From an uncultured Bacteroidales bacterium (GTDB taxonomy: Bacteria > Bacteroidota > Bacteroidia > Bacteroidales > WCHB1-69): a stretch of DNA of 64,000 bases. This document shows, one piece after another, positions 43,187 through 51,800 of the stretch. The translations under genes were made by a program, and so were the position numbers. The DNA lies in NCBI GenBank assembly GCA_937949745.1, contig CALECM010000047.1, positions 13,448 to 77,447 on the forward strand, given 5' to 3'. The notes under the pieces are model-generated. The model saw only the letters and a list, made by a program, of their open reading frames with translations. It did not search any database and was not told where the DNA came from. Within the stretch, counting starts at the first letter, position 1, and each line of letters starts with the position of its first letter.

Positions 43187-44032
43187 TCAGATTTTTTCGC
43201 AAAGCACATCCGCCAGCCTGCTGGTTCCGATCCGGAAATAATTTTTTGTCAGCCATTGTTCTCCTAAAATATAGGAAGCGAATTTAAGGATTTGGATCGC
43301 GAATCGGGGATCGGTTATTCCGCCTGCGGATTTAATCCCTACCATTTTACCGGTCTTCATATAATGATCATGGATAGCATCCATCATGACCACAACGCTT
43401 TCCGGTGTGGCATTTACTTTTATTTTCCCGGTGGATGTTTTAATAAAATCCGCTCCGGCTGCCATAGCGATCTGCGCCGCCCGGTAGATATTATCAATAT
43501 TCTTTAATTCTCCTGTTTCCAGGATCACTTTTAAAGTGACGTTTTTACAAACACGTCTGATCGTATGTATTTCGTTGAATACTTCGTCATACCTTCCTTC
43601 CAGGAATTTGCCCCGCGAAATCACGGTATCGATCTCGTCGGCTCCCTGCATCACCGCATAGCTTACTTCTTCGAGTTTTACATGCAACGGCGCCTGTCCG
43701 GCAGGAAAAGCTCCAGCCACACTGCTTACTTTGATTCCGCTATGTTCAAGAATATCCCTGGCTTCGGCAATAAATAAGGGATAAATACATACGGCCGCGG
43801 GTGCAATACCTTTTTCGACAGACTTAAAGGCTAAAGCTTTTTTGCATAATTCCCGTATTGTGGAACTGGTGTCGCTTCCTTCCAGGCTGGTAAGGTCGAT
43901 ACTTCCCAACAAAAATTTAAAAGCTTCGGTTTCGTTAAAATAAGGAAGTCCGGCATGGGAAAAATCGCGGATCCTTTCTTCAAGTTCCCGCTCGGAGAAC
44001 GGGTAAGGCTGGATACTGGAGGCAGAAAACAT
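43187..44032 (-). CDS. deoC: Deoxyribose-phosphate aldolase
   Basis: 281 residues, somewhat longer than E. coli DeoC (259). The TIM-barrel motifs are CIYPLFIAEARDIL, VAGAFPAGQAPLHVKLEEV, GADEIDTVISRG, LKVILETGEL and GADFIKTSTGK, where the Lys is the Schiff-base residue, with a second Lys in VGIKSAGGI. It splits deoxyribose-5-phosphate to acetaldehyde and glyceraldehyde-3-phosphate in nucleoside breakdown. It lies 46 bp after the PorV-like gene in the same direction. Confidence 0.95.
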   Translation of the reverse strand: MFSASSIQPYPFSERELEERIRDFSHAGLPYFNETEAFKFLLGSIDLTSLEGSDTSSTIRELCKKALAFKSVEKGIAPAAVCIYPLFIAEARDILEHSGIKVSSVAGAFPAGQAPLHVKLEEVSYAVMQGADEIDTVISRGKFLEGRYDEVFNEIHTIRRVCKNVTLKVILETGELKNIDNIYRAAQIAMAAGADFIKTSTGKIKVNATPESVVVMMDAIHDHYMKTGKMVGIKSAGGITDPRFAIQILKFASYILGEQWLTKNYFRIGTSRLADVLCEKI

Positions 44033-44078
44033 ATATTTATATTACAGGTTTCTCCATAATCAACGGGTATAGACCGGA

Positions 44079-45173
44079 TTATTGGGCTTTATTTCTGGAT
44101 CTAAAAGAATCAATGCCTACTTTCAGGGAAAAAACATGAGAATACATCGCGATGGACAGATCACCGATATCGGTAAGTGCGTAGTCCACGGTTACAATAT
44201 CTTTTATAGAGATTCCCAATCCGAGATTGATTTGCAATGTTGTTTTCTTCTTATTATCGAAATCCGGTTCCTGCTGGAAATTTCCGATTCCGGCCCTTAT
44301 AGCCACAATTTTCTTATATGCGAATTCCATACCGAAATGAGGATCGATACTGATCACATTACTGCTGATAAGGGTATTCCTTTTTCTGTCGAAAGTACAA
44401 TCTAAATCCAGTGCAAAAGTAGCATTAAACCCTTTTCCCAGTTCTACATATTTCGCTCCCCCGATCATCAATTTGGGTAAGGTGAGCTCCAGGGCGTTTT
44501 CCGGAATTTCATTCCCAGTTTCTTCGAATACTTTAATTACCTCTTCCGATAGATTATAACTCCAGGCGTTAAAAGTAGAGGTAACATCCCGTAACGTGGC
44601 GCCTGCCTGCCATCCCTTATGATTATACTGTACTCCGAAATCCAGTCCGAAGCCCCAGGAACCCGCAAAATCGCCGATTTTTCTCCGGATAATTTTGGCA
44701 TTTCCTCCCACCGACAGTCCTTTAATTTTTTCGAAATTATGGGCATAACTCAGAAAGAAAGCGTTATCGGCGGCGGAGAAATAAGTAATTTTATTGTAAT
44801 CCACGTTACCCTGGTTATCGATCAGTTCCGTGGTATTCATGATATTATCAACCCCAAAACGGATGTAGGAAAAAGCGACTGTAGAACGTTCATTGATTTT
44901 ATAACCGATAGCGCCGTAATCATATTTGGCGATGCCTGCGAAATATTCGGCATGCATCAGGGAGAGCTGGTAATTCTTAGACATCCGGCTTAATCCGGCC
45001 GGATTCCAGTAAGCGGCGGTTACATCATCCGAAATAGCCGTCATGGTATTGGCCATTCCCAGTCCCCTTGCCCCTAAACCGAGGGAAAGGAATTCATTAC
45101 TGTATTTCGCGGTTTGCGCCCATCCGTAGAAAGAAACCGATATCAGAAAAATGACAATGAATAATTTCTTCAT
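44079..45173 (-). CDS. PorV/PorQ-family outer-membrane protein
   Basis: 364 residues from the ATG at 45173 (Met-Lys-Lys-Leu-Phe). An ATG eight codons earlier lies upstream of the -7 box at 45178-45185 and is unlikely. A Sec signal ends at Gly-Trp-Ala-Gln near residue 20. The mature start SNEFLSLGLGARGLGMANTMTAISDDVTAAYWNPAGLS is the PorV/PorQ (UPF0164) signature, and the rest is barrel-like beta strands. PorV shuttles type IX secretion substrates to the attachment complex; PorQ and other paralogues have related roles. Which one this is cannot be told by eye, and no other type IX gene is in the window. Confidence 0.85.
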   Translation of the reverse strand: MKKLFIVIFLISVSFYGWAQTAKYSNEFLSLGLGARGLGMANTMTAISDDVTAAYWNPAGLSRMSKNYQLSLMHAEYFAGIAKYDYGAIGYKINERSTVAFSYIRFGVDNIMNTTELIDNQGNVDYNKITYFSAADNAFFLSYAHNFEKIKGLSVGGNAKIIRRKIGDFAGSWGFGLDFGVQYNHKGWQAGATLRDVTSTFNAWSYNLSEEVIKVFEETGNEIPENALELTLPKLMIGGAKYVELGKGFNATFALDLDCTFDRKRNTLISSNVISIDPHFGMEFAYKKIVAIRAGIGNFQQEPDFDNKKKTTLQINLGLGISIKDIVTVDYALTDIGDLSIAMYSHVFSLKVGIDSFRSRNKAQ

Positions 45174-45177
45174 CCAA

Positions 45178-45185
45178 CAAAAATA
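45178..45185 (-). promoter_or_regulatory. -7 box candidate (TATTTTTG) abutting the PorV-like start codon
   Basis: Minus-strand TATTTTTG ends 4 bp before the ATG at 45173, so transcription would start at or next to the A of the ATG, i.e. a leaderless mRNA. Confidence 0.45.
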
Positions 45186-45274
45186 TACTTTTTTCAACGG
45201 GGAATAACTACAAATATTGTAATTTTATAATATTCCGGATCAGACATTAAGATTCCGGTAGTTCTCCGGATATA

Positions 45275-46891
45275 TTATTCCGGAAGCCATCTGTTCTGTT
45301 TTCCGCCCGTTTGTCGAAGCCGGGAGATGATCCTCTCTTTCGTTAGTTCATTAACCGGGATCCCGAAATAAGTACCGTTTTCATCGTCCAGAATCAATGC
45401 ACGCCTTTGGATTTCTTTTACGAATTCATCAGTGAAAATATCATATAGGTGATATTCAGGACCTTCTTCATCTAACGGACCGAAAAATAAATAGCCGTCA
45501 AAGTTTTCTTCATAAGTGCCGGCACGGCTGTCGTAGCGTCCCGGGTCATTCGCATCGTAAGGCTCTTTGCCGAAAGGACTATCTTTCAGGTCAAATCCCA
45601 CCGGATTATTTCCGTTTTCCGCGAATATCCGGTCAAAAATACCGTTTCGTAATAGTCCTTGATTTCCCGAGGCATTATTCATAACCATGCTATGAGGAAA
45701 GACGATAAAAACATTCTTCTCAGACAATCGCCCGGCCAGTTGCATTCCGGCTGTCTGTTGGGCTACTTTTCCGCGATCTGCGGAAGCGATCCCGGGAAGT
45801 TGTGATTTCTCCGCATGGGCGAATCCTACGATGAACAGGTTATTTCTTTTATCGTTACTGTTGGTAATATGGGATTCGATTATTTCCGCCATATGGCTGT
45901 TGCGATCGACGCCCATGTTATAATAGTTGTCCAGATCTTCTTTCGTTTTTAATTTATCCCAGGGAGCCTGCCAGTCAACCGCAATGACTTTTATTTTTTT
46001 ATGGTCCGGTAAATCCCGGTTTATCTTCCACAATTCAGTAAGAAATTCGTATTCGCCGCCATCCCACCAGCCATAAACCTGTTCGGCACGCATTACATCC
46101 AGCAATAATCCAGTATCCGGAGTTTCACCATTATAGAACCGGTCGAGCACTTCCTGTTTCCACGAGGGTAATTCCATAAAAACAGTTCCTGTATTTTCCG
46201 GGAAAGCGGGGTCGAGAACAACATTTTTCATTAAATCCCATGATATTTTACGGCGATGAACTTCTCCGCAAATCACCAGTTTATATTTTTCCAGCTTACC
46301 GAGAAGATATTCTTTAGGGGACTGCCCATTGGATTTTAAATAATCGACATAAGGGGACAAGTCTGACGGGCTTTCCTTCAATACGGCAATCCTGCCTAAA
46401 TAGGCCATGAACTGTTTTGATTTCCGGTCGGCGTGTCCTCTGGCATTTTCGAGGCTGTTATCCAGATCTTCTCCCGCGTTCATCCACTGGCCCTCTTCAT
46501 AGGTAAGCCAGCCGATTATATAGAAAGGAGATCCGAACTCTACGATTGCCGCGGCCACGGAATCACCGTAATATCGGATCTCGACGATTTCCCTGTCAAG
46601 TATATTATTACGATTCCGTTCGTCGACAGGGTTATCCGGAGCACCGGGTTCCGGCATGGCGCCCCGGTTTCGATAGGTAACCATATTTTTTAACAAACCT
46701 TGTTTACCGTTTGCAATGGTATAGGAAAAGCTTATATAGGAATTTAATGGTGTATTCAGATCGGTTTTCCCATCAAACACAGCTATTCGTTTGTTAACCG
46801 GTTCAACACGGGTATTTTCCGGATTATTCCGGGAATAACCGCTTACTGAGAAAAGCATAAAAATGCTTAGTAAGAAATATATATTTTTCAT
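45275..46891 (-). CDS. Exported protein with erythromycin-esterase/ChaN-like motifs, unknown function
   Basis: 538 residues with a Sec signal (about 1-21). The first ~190 residues show no motif I know. The second part has KLVICGEVHRRKISWDLM, VFMELPSWKQEVLDRF, KVIAVDWQAPW and NLFIVGFAHAEKSQLPG. A Gly-Glu-x-His near the start, an acidic residue after a hydrophobic strand and a later Gly-x-x-His is the active-site plan of the EreA/ChaN/TIKI superfamily, which cleaves esters or binds haem or metal. This link is tentative. It is the last gene of the ECF-sigma operon, 120 bp after the DUF5024-like gene with a hairpin between, and is probably controlled by that sigma factor. Confidence 0.6.
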   Translation of the reverse strand: MKNIYFLLSIFMLFSVSGYSRNNPENTRVEPVNKRIAVFDGKTDLNTPLNSYISFSYTIANGKQGLLKNMVTYRNRGAMPEPGAPDNPVDERNRNNILDREIVEIRYYGDSVAAAIVEFGSPFYIIGWLTYEEGQWMNAGEDLDNSLENARGHADRKSKQFMAYLGRIAVLKESPSDLSPYVDYLKSNGQSPKEYLLGKLEKYKLVICGEVHRRKISWDLMKNVVLDPAFPENTGTVFMELPSWKQEVLDRFYNGETPDTGLLLDVMRAEQVYGWWDGGEYEFLTELWKINRDLPDHKKIKVIAVDWQAPWDKLKTKEDLDNYYNMGVDRNSHMAEIIESHITNSNDKRNNLFIVGFAHAEKSQLPGIASADRGKVAQQTAGMQLAGRLSEKNVFIVFPHSMVMNNASGNQGLLRNGIFDRIFAENGNNPVGFDLKDSPFGKEPYDANDPGRYDSRAGTYEENFDGYLFFGPLDEEGPEYHLYDIFTDEFVKEIQRRALILDDENGTYFGIPVNELTKERIISRLRQTGGKQNRWLPE

Positions 46892-46936
46892 TTGGTTTGG
46901 ATTATGTGGTTTTAAATTCAGGTAATATTATAGCTG

Positions 46937-46955
46937 GGATATGAAAATCATATCC
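46937..46955 (-). other. Perfect 8-bp hairpin between two genes of the sigma operon
   Basis: GGATATGA, a 3-nt loop, TCATATCC. It lies in the 120 bp gap between the DUF5024-like gene and the esterase-like gene. No U-run follows on the minus strand, so processing or mRNA stability is more likely than termination. Confidence 0.45.
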
Positions 46956-47011
46956 GTATTTTAAATTCTTTTTAAAATGATTTACTTGATTAATTGGATT
47001 ATGACCGGATA

Positions 47012-47494
47012 TTATCCACCTTCGAACCACCGGTTTCTTTTCTTCTTCAGGTCAGGATTGGTACTGTCGTAAGTTTTGATCATAATAACCGTCGTTTCTC
47101 CGGTTTTGGAATTGTAATAAAAATCGAAAGTCGTTTGGGTTACTGTTTTGTCTGCCTCCGTTTTGCTGAATTCACAACGCTCGGGAACCATTACGCCGTC
47201 AATTCTCTTGTCTATTACGGAATAAGCACCGGCTTTATCTTTTTCATAAGCTTTAAACATTAATTCCTGTAATTGAGGTTTATTGTTCAGGACAATTTTA
47301 ACGATATAGGAATCCGGTTTCCTTGTATCCGGGAATTTATTATCGATTACCGTCATATCCACGGTTTTATCTTTTTCGCACTCTTTGATCCACCGGATCA
47401 GATTTTCCTGTCCGGATACCCTGATGGAAAAGAATAGGATCGCTGCCAAAAGAAACAGGCATTTTAAAAACTTCATACGTTTCATAATATTCAA
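47012..47494 (-). CDS. Small exported protein, DUF5024-like
   Basis: 160 residues with a signal peptide (hydrophobic stretch about 10-24, ending Arg-Val-Ser-Gly-Gln). The mature part has an early helix (LIRWIKECEKDKTVDMTVIDN), a strand-rich middle with YIVKIVLNNKPQLQELMFKAYEKD, and a Lys/Arg-rich end. It resembles small Bacteroidetes proteins annotated as DUF5024, but that name is from memory of the general pattern. It follows the anti-sigma gene by 39 bp, so it is probably a target of the same regulation. Several ATGs lie close together at the start (codons 1, 4 and 7); the second or third is equally possible. Confidence 0.6.
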   Translation of the reverse strand: MNIMKRMKFLKCLFLLAAILFFSIRVSGQENLIRWIKECEKDKTVDMTVIDNKFPDTRKPDSYIVKIVLNNKPQLQELMFKAYEKDKAGAYSVIDKRIDGVMVPERCEFSKTEADKTVTQTTFDFYYNSKTGETTVIMIKTYDSTNPDLKKKRNRWFEGG

Positions 47495-47533
47495 TATTCT
47501 GGTTTATAACGTCACTTCATTACTCATTTTCTT

Positions 47534-47998
47534 CTATTCGGATCGGGTATAGAGATCCCGGTATTCTTTTTCCCTTGCGGCCACCATTTCGTAAATCTCT
47601 TTTTCTTGCTGTTTGATCAGTTCGATATCATAAATCTTTTCACCGTTGATTACCATATAACTGCCTTCATAAGGTTCGAACCCATCGACGGAAGATTTGG
47701 TGAAAGTAAAAATAACCGCAAAGACCAGGATTGCCGCAACGGCTGCGACGGTGATTATTCTCCTGATCCTTGCCCGTTCCGTCTTTCGGTTATGCCGTAT
47801 CAAAACCGGATTCCTTTTTCCAAGTTCTTTCGTGAGGCCATCGTTGTAATAGAGGAAAAACTCCCGGTATTGTTCCAAATGATCCGGTATGTTGTTGCCG
47901 GAAAAATAGAGCCATAATTCTTTCTCTTCGTCGTTCGAGGTTTTTCCTTCGAAGAATTTCCCGATCAGGTATTCCATATAATGATGCTCGTTTTTCAT
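47534..47998 (-). CDS. Single-pass membrane protein, probable anti-sigma factor
   Basis: 154 residues. The cytoplasmic N-terminal ~80 residues are charged and include a helical segment FEGKTSNDEEKELWLYFSG, as in proteins that hold ECF sigma factors at the membrane. One membrane helix follows (about 83-100, ITVAAVAAILVFAVIFTF), then a ~50-residue outer part. The start codon comes immediately after the sigma-factor stop codon with no gap, which is the usual arrangement for sigma/anti-sigma pairs. It lacks the zinc HxxxCxxC motif. The role is inferred from topology and position. Confidence 0.7.
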   Translation of the reverse strand: MKNEHHYMEYLIGKFFEGKTSNDEEKELWLYFSGNNIPDHLEQYREFFLYYNDGLTKELGKRNPVLIRHNRKTERARIRRIITVAAVAAILVFAVIFTFTKSSVDGFEPYEGSYMVINGEKIYDIELIKQQEKEIYEMVAAREKEYRDLYTRSE

Positions 47999-48496
47999 TT
48001 AATAATTTTTACGGTTAAATAATTCCCGTGCTTTTTTCCTTGCCCGTGACAGGTTCATCCATACCGATTCCCGGGAACAATTTAATATCCGGGCAATTTC
48101 CTCAACTTCAAGTTCATCGATATATTTCATCCTTAGTACGGCTTGTTGTAATTCCGGTAATTGGCCGACAATATTTAACAAATGCTCGGAATCGTATCTT
48201 TTCTCCATGTCGGTATCATCCGCCTGCATAAGTATATCGGAATCCATACGTTTAAATATGGAAAACCTTATTTTGTTATGTTTAAATAAATTTAAACAGA
48301 GATTCCTGGTTATTCTGATTGATAATGCGGCAAGGTTGTCGTATTGGTCCAGTTCTTCCCTGATCATCCATAATTTCGCGAATACCTCCTGTACAATATC
48401 CGAAGCGTCTTCATCATGGTCAGTATAACTCCGTGCTATCCTGATCAGATTGGCATGTAACGGAATTACCGTTTTGATGAAATTTTCTTTCTCCAT
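47999..48496 (-). CDS. ECF-type RNA polymerase sigma factor
   Basis: 165 residues, with only regions 2 and 4, as in extracytoplasmic-function sigma factors. Region 2 contains DASDIVQEVFAKLW and region 4 LPELQQAVLRMKYIDELEVEEIARILNCSRESVWMNLSRARKKAR with its helix-turn-helix. It heads an operon with a membrane anti-sigma and two exported proteins, suggesting an envelope-stress or surface signal. No SusC/SusD pair or FecR protein is adjacent, so this is not a polysaccharide-utilisation regulator of the common kind. Confidence 0.93.
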   Translation of the reverse strand: MEKENFIKTVIPLHANLIRIARSYTDHDEDASDIVQEVFAKLWMIREELDQYDNLAALSIRITRNLCLNLFKHNKIRFSIFKRMDSDILMQADDTDMEKRYDSEHLLNIVGQLPELQQAVLRMKYIDELEVEEIARILNCSRESVWMNLSRARKKARELFNRKNY

Positions 48497-48843
48497 ATCC
48501 TTAAAGACAACTTAAACCTGAAAACCTAACGTCATACCTGCAATTTTCTTTTCCGGAGTTATACTATCACTCATTTTATTCGACCTCTTTACTATTTTTC
48601 AACTTTTAATTTCAATTGAGACACCGGGAAAAGCTTCAATAAAGGTAATGAAATATTGGAATGGGATTATGTCTCTCTTTTTATTATTTTTGCGAATGAT
48701 AAAAAAGAGGGTAATTTTAACAATCAGTGTTTTAGAAGAACTCACCCATTCACTTGCTTTCGCTATTTTTCAGGACTCATTACAACTGCATCATTTTATA
48801 TAAATTATGTAAAATATATTCCGACATTAACCAGACATCGTAA
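48497..48843. other. Intergenic region between divergent units, with one promoter candidate
   Basis: 347 bp. A plus-strand TATTTTTG at 48685-48692 would give a leader of about 145 nt for the GT-C gene at 48844. No clear promoter for the sigma gene is visible on the minus strand, which fits the idea that it uses a sigma-specific site. The 63-codon frame at 48656-48847 has no coding character. Confidence 0.45.
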
Positions 48844-50994
48844 ATGAATAAAAAGCATATCAATCCTAAAAAACCTAAAAAAAAGGAAGTTCAGGTTATC
48901 AAAGAAAAAACATGGCTGGAGAAATTATGGGCGACAATCGATAACGCTAACGGGAAAATTATATTTTTTATAAGTTTAGGCATTATTTTTCTCCTTTGTC
49001 TTTATATGGCTTCCTTAACCTCCCTGAATTGCGATGCTCCTATAGATTATGAAAACGGGAAAAAAAGTTTGGATTTTTATCTTTCGGCAGGAAAGGACAC
49101 TTCCTGTCTGGACCTACGGATTAATAATCGTTCTTATGAACATAATAAATATTATGGCTCAGGATTTGAAGCTACTTATTCAGCCATAGAAAGAGTGTTT
49201 AAACCGGATAACGTATACCAGCTCCGGATGTATTACCTCTGTGTATGGGGTATCGTGTTGCTGTTCTTTATGGCATTGATAGGAAAAGAAGTGGCGGGAT
49301 GGAAAGGTGCCGTCCTGGCATTATGGCTTTCTTTTCTTACACCCTTTTTATTGGGGCAGTTTTTTTGGAATACCAAGGATATTCCCCATGCTTTAGGATT
49401 TGCCATCTCCATTTATTATATGATCCGTTTTTTCAGGAAGTTGCCCAAAATATCCATACGTGATGCCATCGGTATTGCCGTCGGTATTATGGTCGCCGTA
49501 AGCATCAGGATAGGGGGGTTGCTGGTGGTATGTTACTGGGGCTTGTTTTTATTGTTATCCTGCCTCAAACCTTCCATGCGGGAACTTTTCACCAAAAAAC
49601 GATGGAACCAACTTTTAAAAATCGCCGGAGTGGGTGTTATCGTCGCCGTTGCCGGTGCGCTGGTCGGCCTCCTGTTCTATCCTAATTTCTGGGTTCACGG
49701 AATTTCCCATATTACGGAATCATTCGGGACGATGAGTAAGTTTTTTCTTCGCACTCCTTTTGTTTTCGAAGGAGAAAGAATCCTTTCCACAGAATTGCCA
49801 TGGTATTATTTACCGAAATCCTTTATCATCACTACGCCGATATTCTACTTAATACTATTGTTAATCGCCATTCCTTTAACCATTATTAAGAGAAAGAAAT
49901 TAGGAATGCTTAATGTGGCTCTCCTGTGGTTTACCTTTATTTTCCCGTTCGCATACAGTATGTATATACATGCGGTTTTATACAACGGATGGAGGCATAT
50001 ATTATTTGCCTATGTGACGGTTCCGGCTATGATGACTTTTGTGGTTCTGAGTTTACTAGAAGAAATTAAAAAAATTCCGCTAAAGTTGGTCACTTTGATG
50101 ACAGTGCTTGGATGTATGGTATATCTTTTCATCTGGAATATGAAAAACGCTCCGTATCAGGCGGCTTATTATAATCAATTGGTAGGAGGATCTTCGGGTG
50201 CTTATGAAAGATATGATTTTGACGTGGTACATTTTGCGGCTGCAGTAGCAGGCGACAAATTATTAAAAACACTTTCTCCCGCCGATTATTCCGAAGAAAA
50301 GCCATTGGTAATTGCCATGACCAATGAAATTATATGCAACTATTTTTATGTTCCGGACGAATGGAAAAATAAGGTAAAAATCGACCAGTTGTCTTACAAG
50401 GGTTATGCGGGGACGGAGTGTGATTATGCCATACTATCTCTGCAGTTTTCCACACCCCTGATCCGTAAATCTTTTTTCCCTCCCAAAGGTACCATCAGCG
50501 AGGAACTTGTCGATGACGTGCCTGTTGCCTGTGTCGTGGACAGGCGGGAAGATGCGGATTACAGGGGAATTAAACTTTTACAGCAGAATAAAATGGAGGA
50601 AGGCATGGAATTTCTGGAAAAGGCATACGCATACAATCCGAAAAATTTCCCGCTTTATTTCTGGATGGGCTACGGTTATTACGGAACCGGCAATTATGTC
50701 AAATCCATAGAAATGTTAAACAAGTACAACCGCTTTTATCCCAATGATAAAGATACGCAACGTCTTCTGGGTTATTCCTATTATGGCGAGAAACAATATG
50801 ATAATGCTTTTAACGCATTTAATAAATATTACGCGATGGAACCCTCTGATCTTAATGTGGCTTATATGATGGGTGTTTGTTTGTACGAAAAGAAAGATTA
50901 TAATTCGGCGAAGAGATTTTTGCAACAAATTGTGGATAGAAATCCCAATTTTACGGAAGCCCGGAATTTACTTAACCATATACAATCATTATAA
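48844..50994 (+). CDS. GT-C-type membrane glycosyltransferase with C-terminal TPR repeats (copy 1)
   Basis: 716 residues. A basic N-terminus (about 1-38) is followed by a first membrane helix, then a loop with CDAPIDYENGKKS, where acidic residues in the first periplasmic loop are the catalytic plan of GT-C enzymes such as PMT/ArnT (GT39/GT83). About ten more helices follow. Landmarks shared with the paralogue at 52531 are KYYGSGF, FWNTKDIPHA, SIRIGGL, LPWYYLPK and NGWRHILFAY. A soluble part of ~280 residues ends in at least three TPR units (FPLYFWMGYGYYGTGNYVKS, DTQRLLGYSYYGEKQYDNAF, NVAYMMGVCLYEKKDYNSAK). Such enzymes take sugars from polyprenyl-phosphate and attach them outside the inner membrane. 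Acceptor unknown. Confidence 0.75.
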   Translation: MNKKHINPKKPKKKEVQVIKEKTWLEKLWATIDNANGKIIFFISLGIIFLLCLYMASLTSLNCDAPIDYENGKKSLDFYLSAGKDTSCLDLRINNRSYEHNKYYGSGFEATYSAIERVFKPDNVYQLRMYYLCVWGIVLLFFMALIGKEVAGWKGAVLALWLSFLTPFLLGQFFWNTKDIPHALGFAISIYYMIRFFRKLPKISIRDAIGIAVGIMVAVSIRIGGLLVVCYWGLFLLLSCLKPSMRELFTKKRWNQLLKIAGVGVIVAVAGALVGLLFYPNFWVHGISHITESFGTMSKFFLRTPFVFEGERILSTELPWYYLPKSFIITTPIFYLILLLIAIPLTIIKRKKLGMLNVALLWFTFIFPFAYSMYIHAVLYNGWRHILFAYVTVPAMMTFVVLSLLEEIKKIPLKLVTLMTVLGCMVYLFIWNMKNAPYQAAYYNQLVGGSSGAYERYDFDVVHFAAAVAGDKLLKTLSPADYSEEKPLVIAMTNEIICNYFYVPDEWKNKVKIDQLSYKGYAGTECDYAILSLQFSTPLIRKSFFPPKGTISEELVDDVPVACVVDRREDADYRGIKLLQQNKMEEGMEFLEKAYAYNPKNFPLYFWMGYGYYGTGNYVKSIEMLNKYNRFYPNDKDTQRLLGYSYYGEKQYDNAFNAFNKYYAMEPSDLNVAYMMGVCLYEKKDYNSAKRFLQQIVDRNPNFTEARNLLNHIQSL

Positions 50995-51017
50995 AGAAAG
51001 AAATCGGATAGAATATT

Positions 51018-51800
51018 ATGGATATTAAAGAATTGAAGACCAACGCGGGGAAAAAAAATCATCCATGGGAGTATGCTCGTTGCAAAGTGATTTGTAATAT
51101 TTTGAAAAATTTTATTTCCGATAATGAGGAAAGGAAAATGGTTTTTGACATTGGTTCGGGAGACGGTTTTTTCATTACCCAATTTTCAAAAAACTTTTCC
51201 GGTTTTGAACTGGTAGCGGTCGATACGGCTTATGATGACGCCCTGATATCTGATTTACGTGAAAAATATACCTCGTTTCCCATAGATTTTTTTAAAAATA
51301 TTTCCGAGATCAATGATAAAGAAGAAAAAGTAAAGGCCGTTTTTCTTTTGGATGTACTGGAACATATTGAAAAAGATATTGATTTTCTGAAAGAGTTATC
51401 AGCCCACCCTAATGTTGACCGTGAAACGCTTTTTGTCATTTCGGTACCGGCCTATAATTCTTTATTCAGCACCCATGACGAATGGCTTGGGCATTATCGG
51501 AGATATTCACAAAAAGAATTGAATTCGTGTGTAAAAACGGCAGGATTGACACCCCTGAAAGGAGGATATTTTTTTACCTCGTTATTGGTGTCGCGTTTTG
51601 TGCAGAATTCTTTTGAATTGGTCCGGAAAAGAAAAATCTCGGAAGTCAAAGGGATTGGAAATTGGGAAGGAGGAAGATTTACTTCCTTTATTTATGAAAA
51701 AATGCTTTTAATGGATTATTCTTTTTTTAAGATATTTAATCACATGGGAATTCGTGTTCCCGGGCTTTCAACCTATATCCTATGCAAAAAGTCTTCATAG
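51018..51800 (+). CDS. Class I SAM-dependent methyltransferase
   Basis: 260 residues. SAM-binding motif I is MVFDIGSGDGFFITQF, with the acidic end of strand 2 in LVAVDTAY, and motif IV AVFLLDVLEHIEKDIDFLKEL, a layout typical of small-molecule or sugar methyltransferases (UbiG/Methyltransf_11-23 type). The later segment SVPAYNSLFSTHDEWLGHYRRYS is common in methyltransferases of glycan and surface-polymer clusters. It lies between the GT-C gene (23 bp upstream) and the GT2 gene, which it overlaps by 19 bp, so it very likely acts on the same glycan or its lipid carrier. Confidence 0.85.
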   Translation: MDIKELKTNAGKKNHPWEYARCKVICNILKNFISDNEERKMVFDIGSGDGFFITQFSKNFSGFELVAVDTAYDDALISDLREKYTSFPIDFFKNISEINDKEEKVKAVFLLDVLEHIEKDIDFLKELSAHPNVDRETLFVISVPAYNSLFSTHDEWLGHYRRYSQKELNSCVKTAGLTPLKGGYFFTSLLVSRFVQNSFELVRKRKISEVKGIGNWEGGRFTSFIYEKMLLMDYSFFKIFNHMGIRVPGLSTYILCKKSS

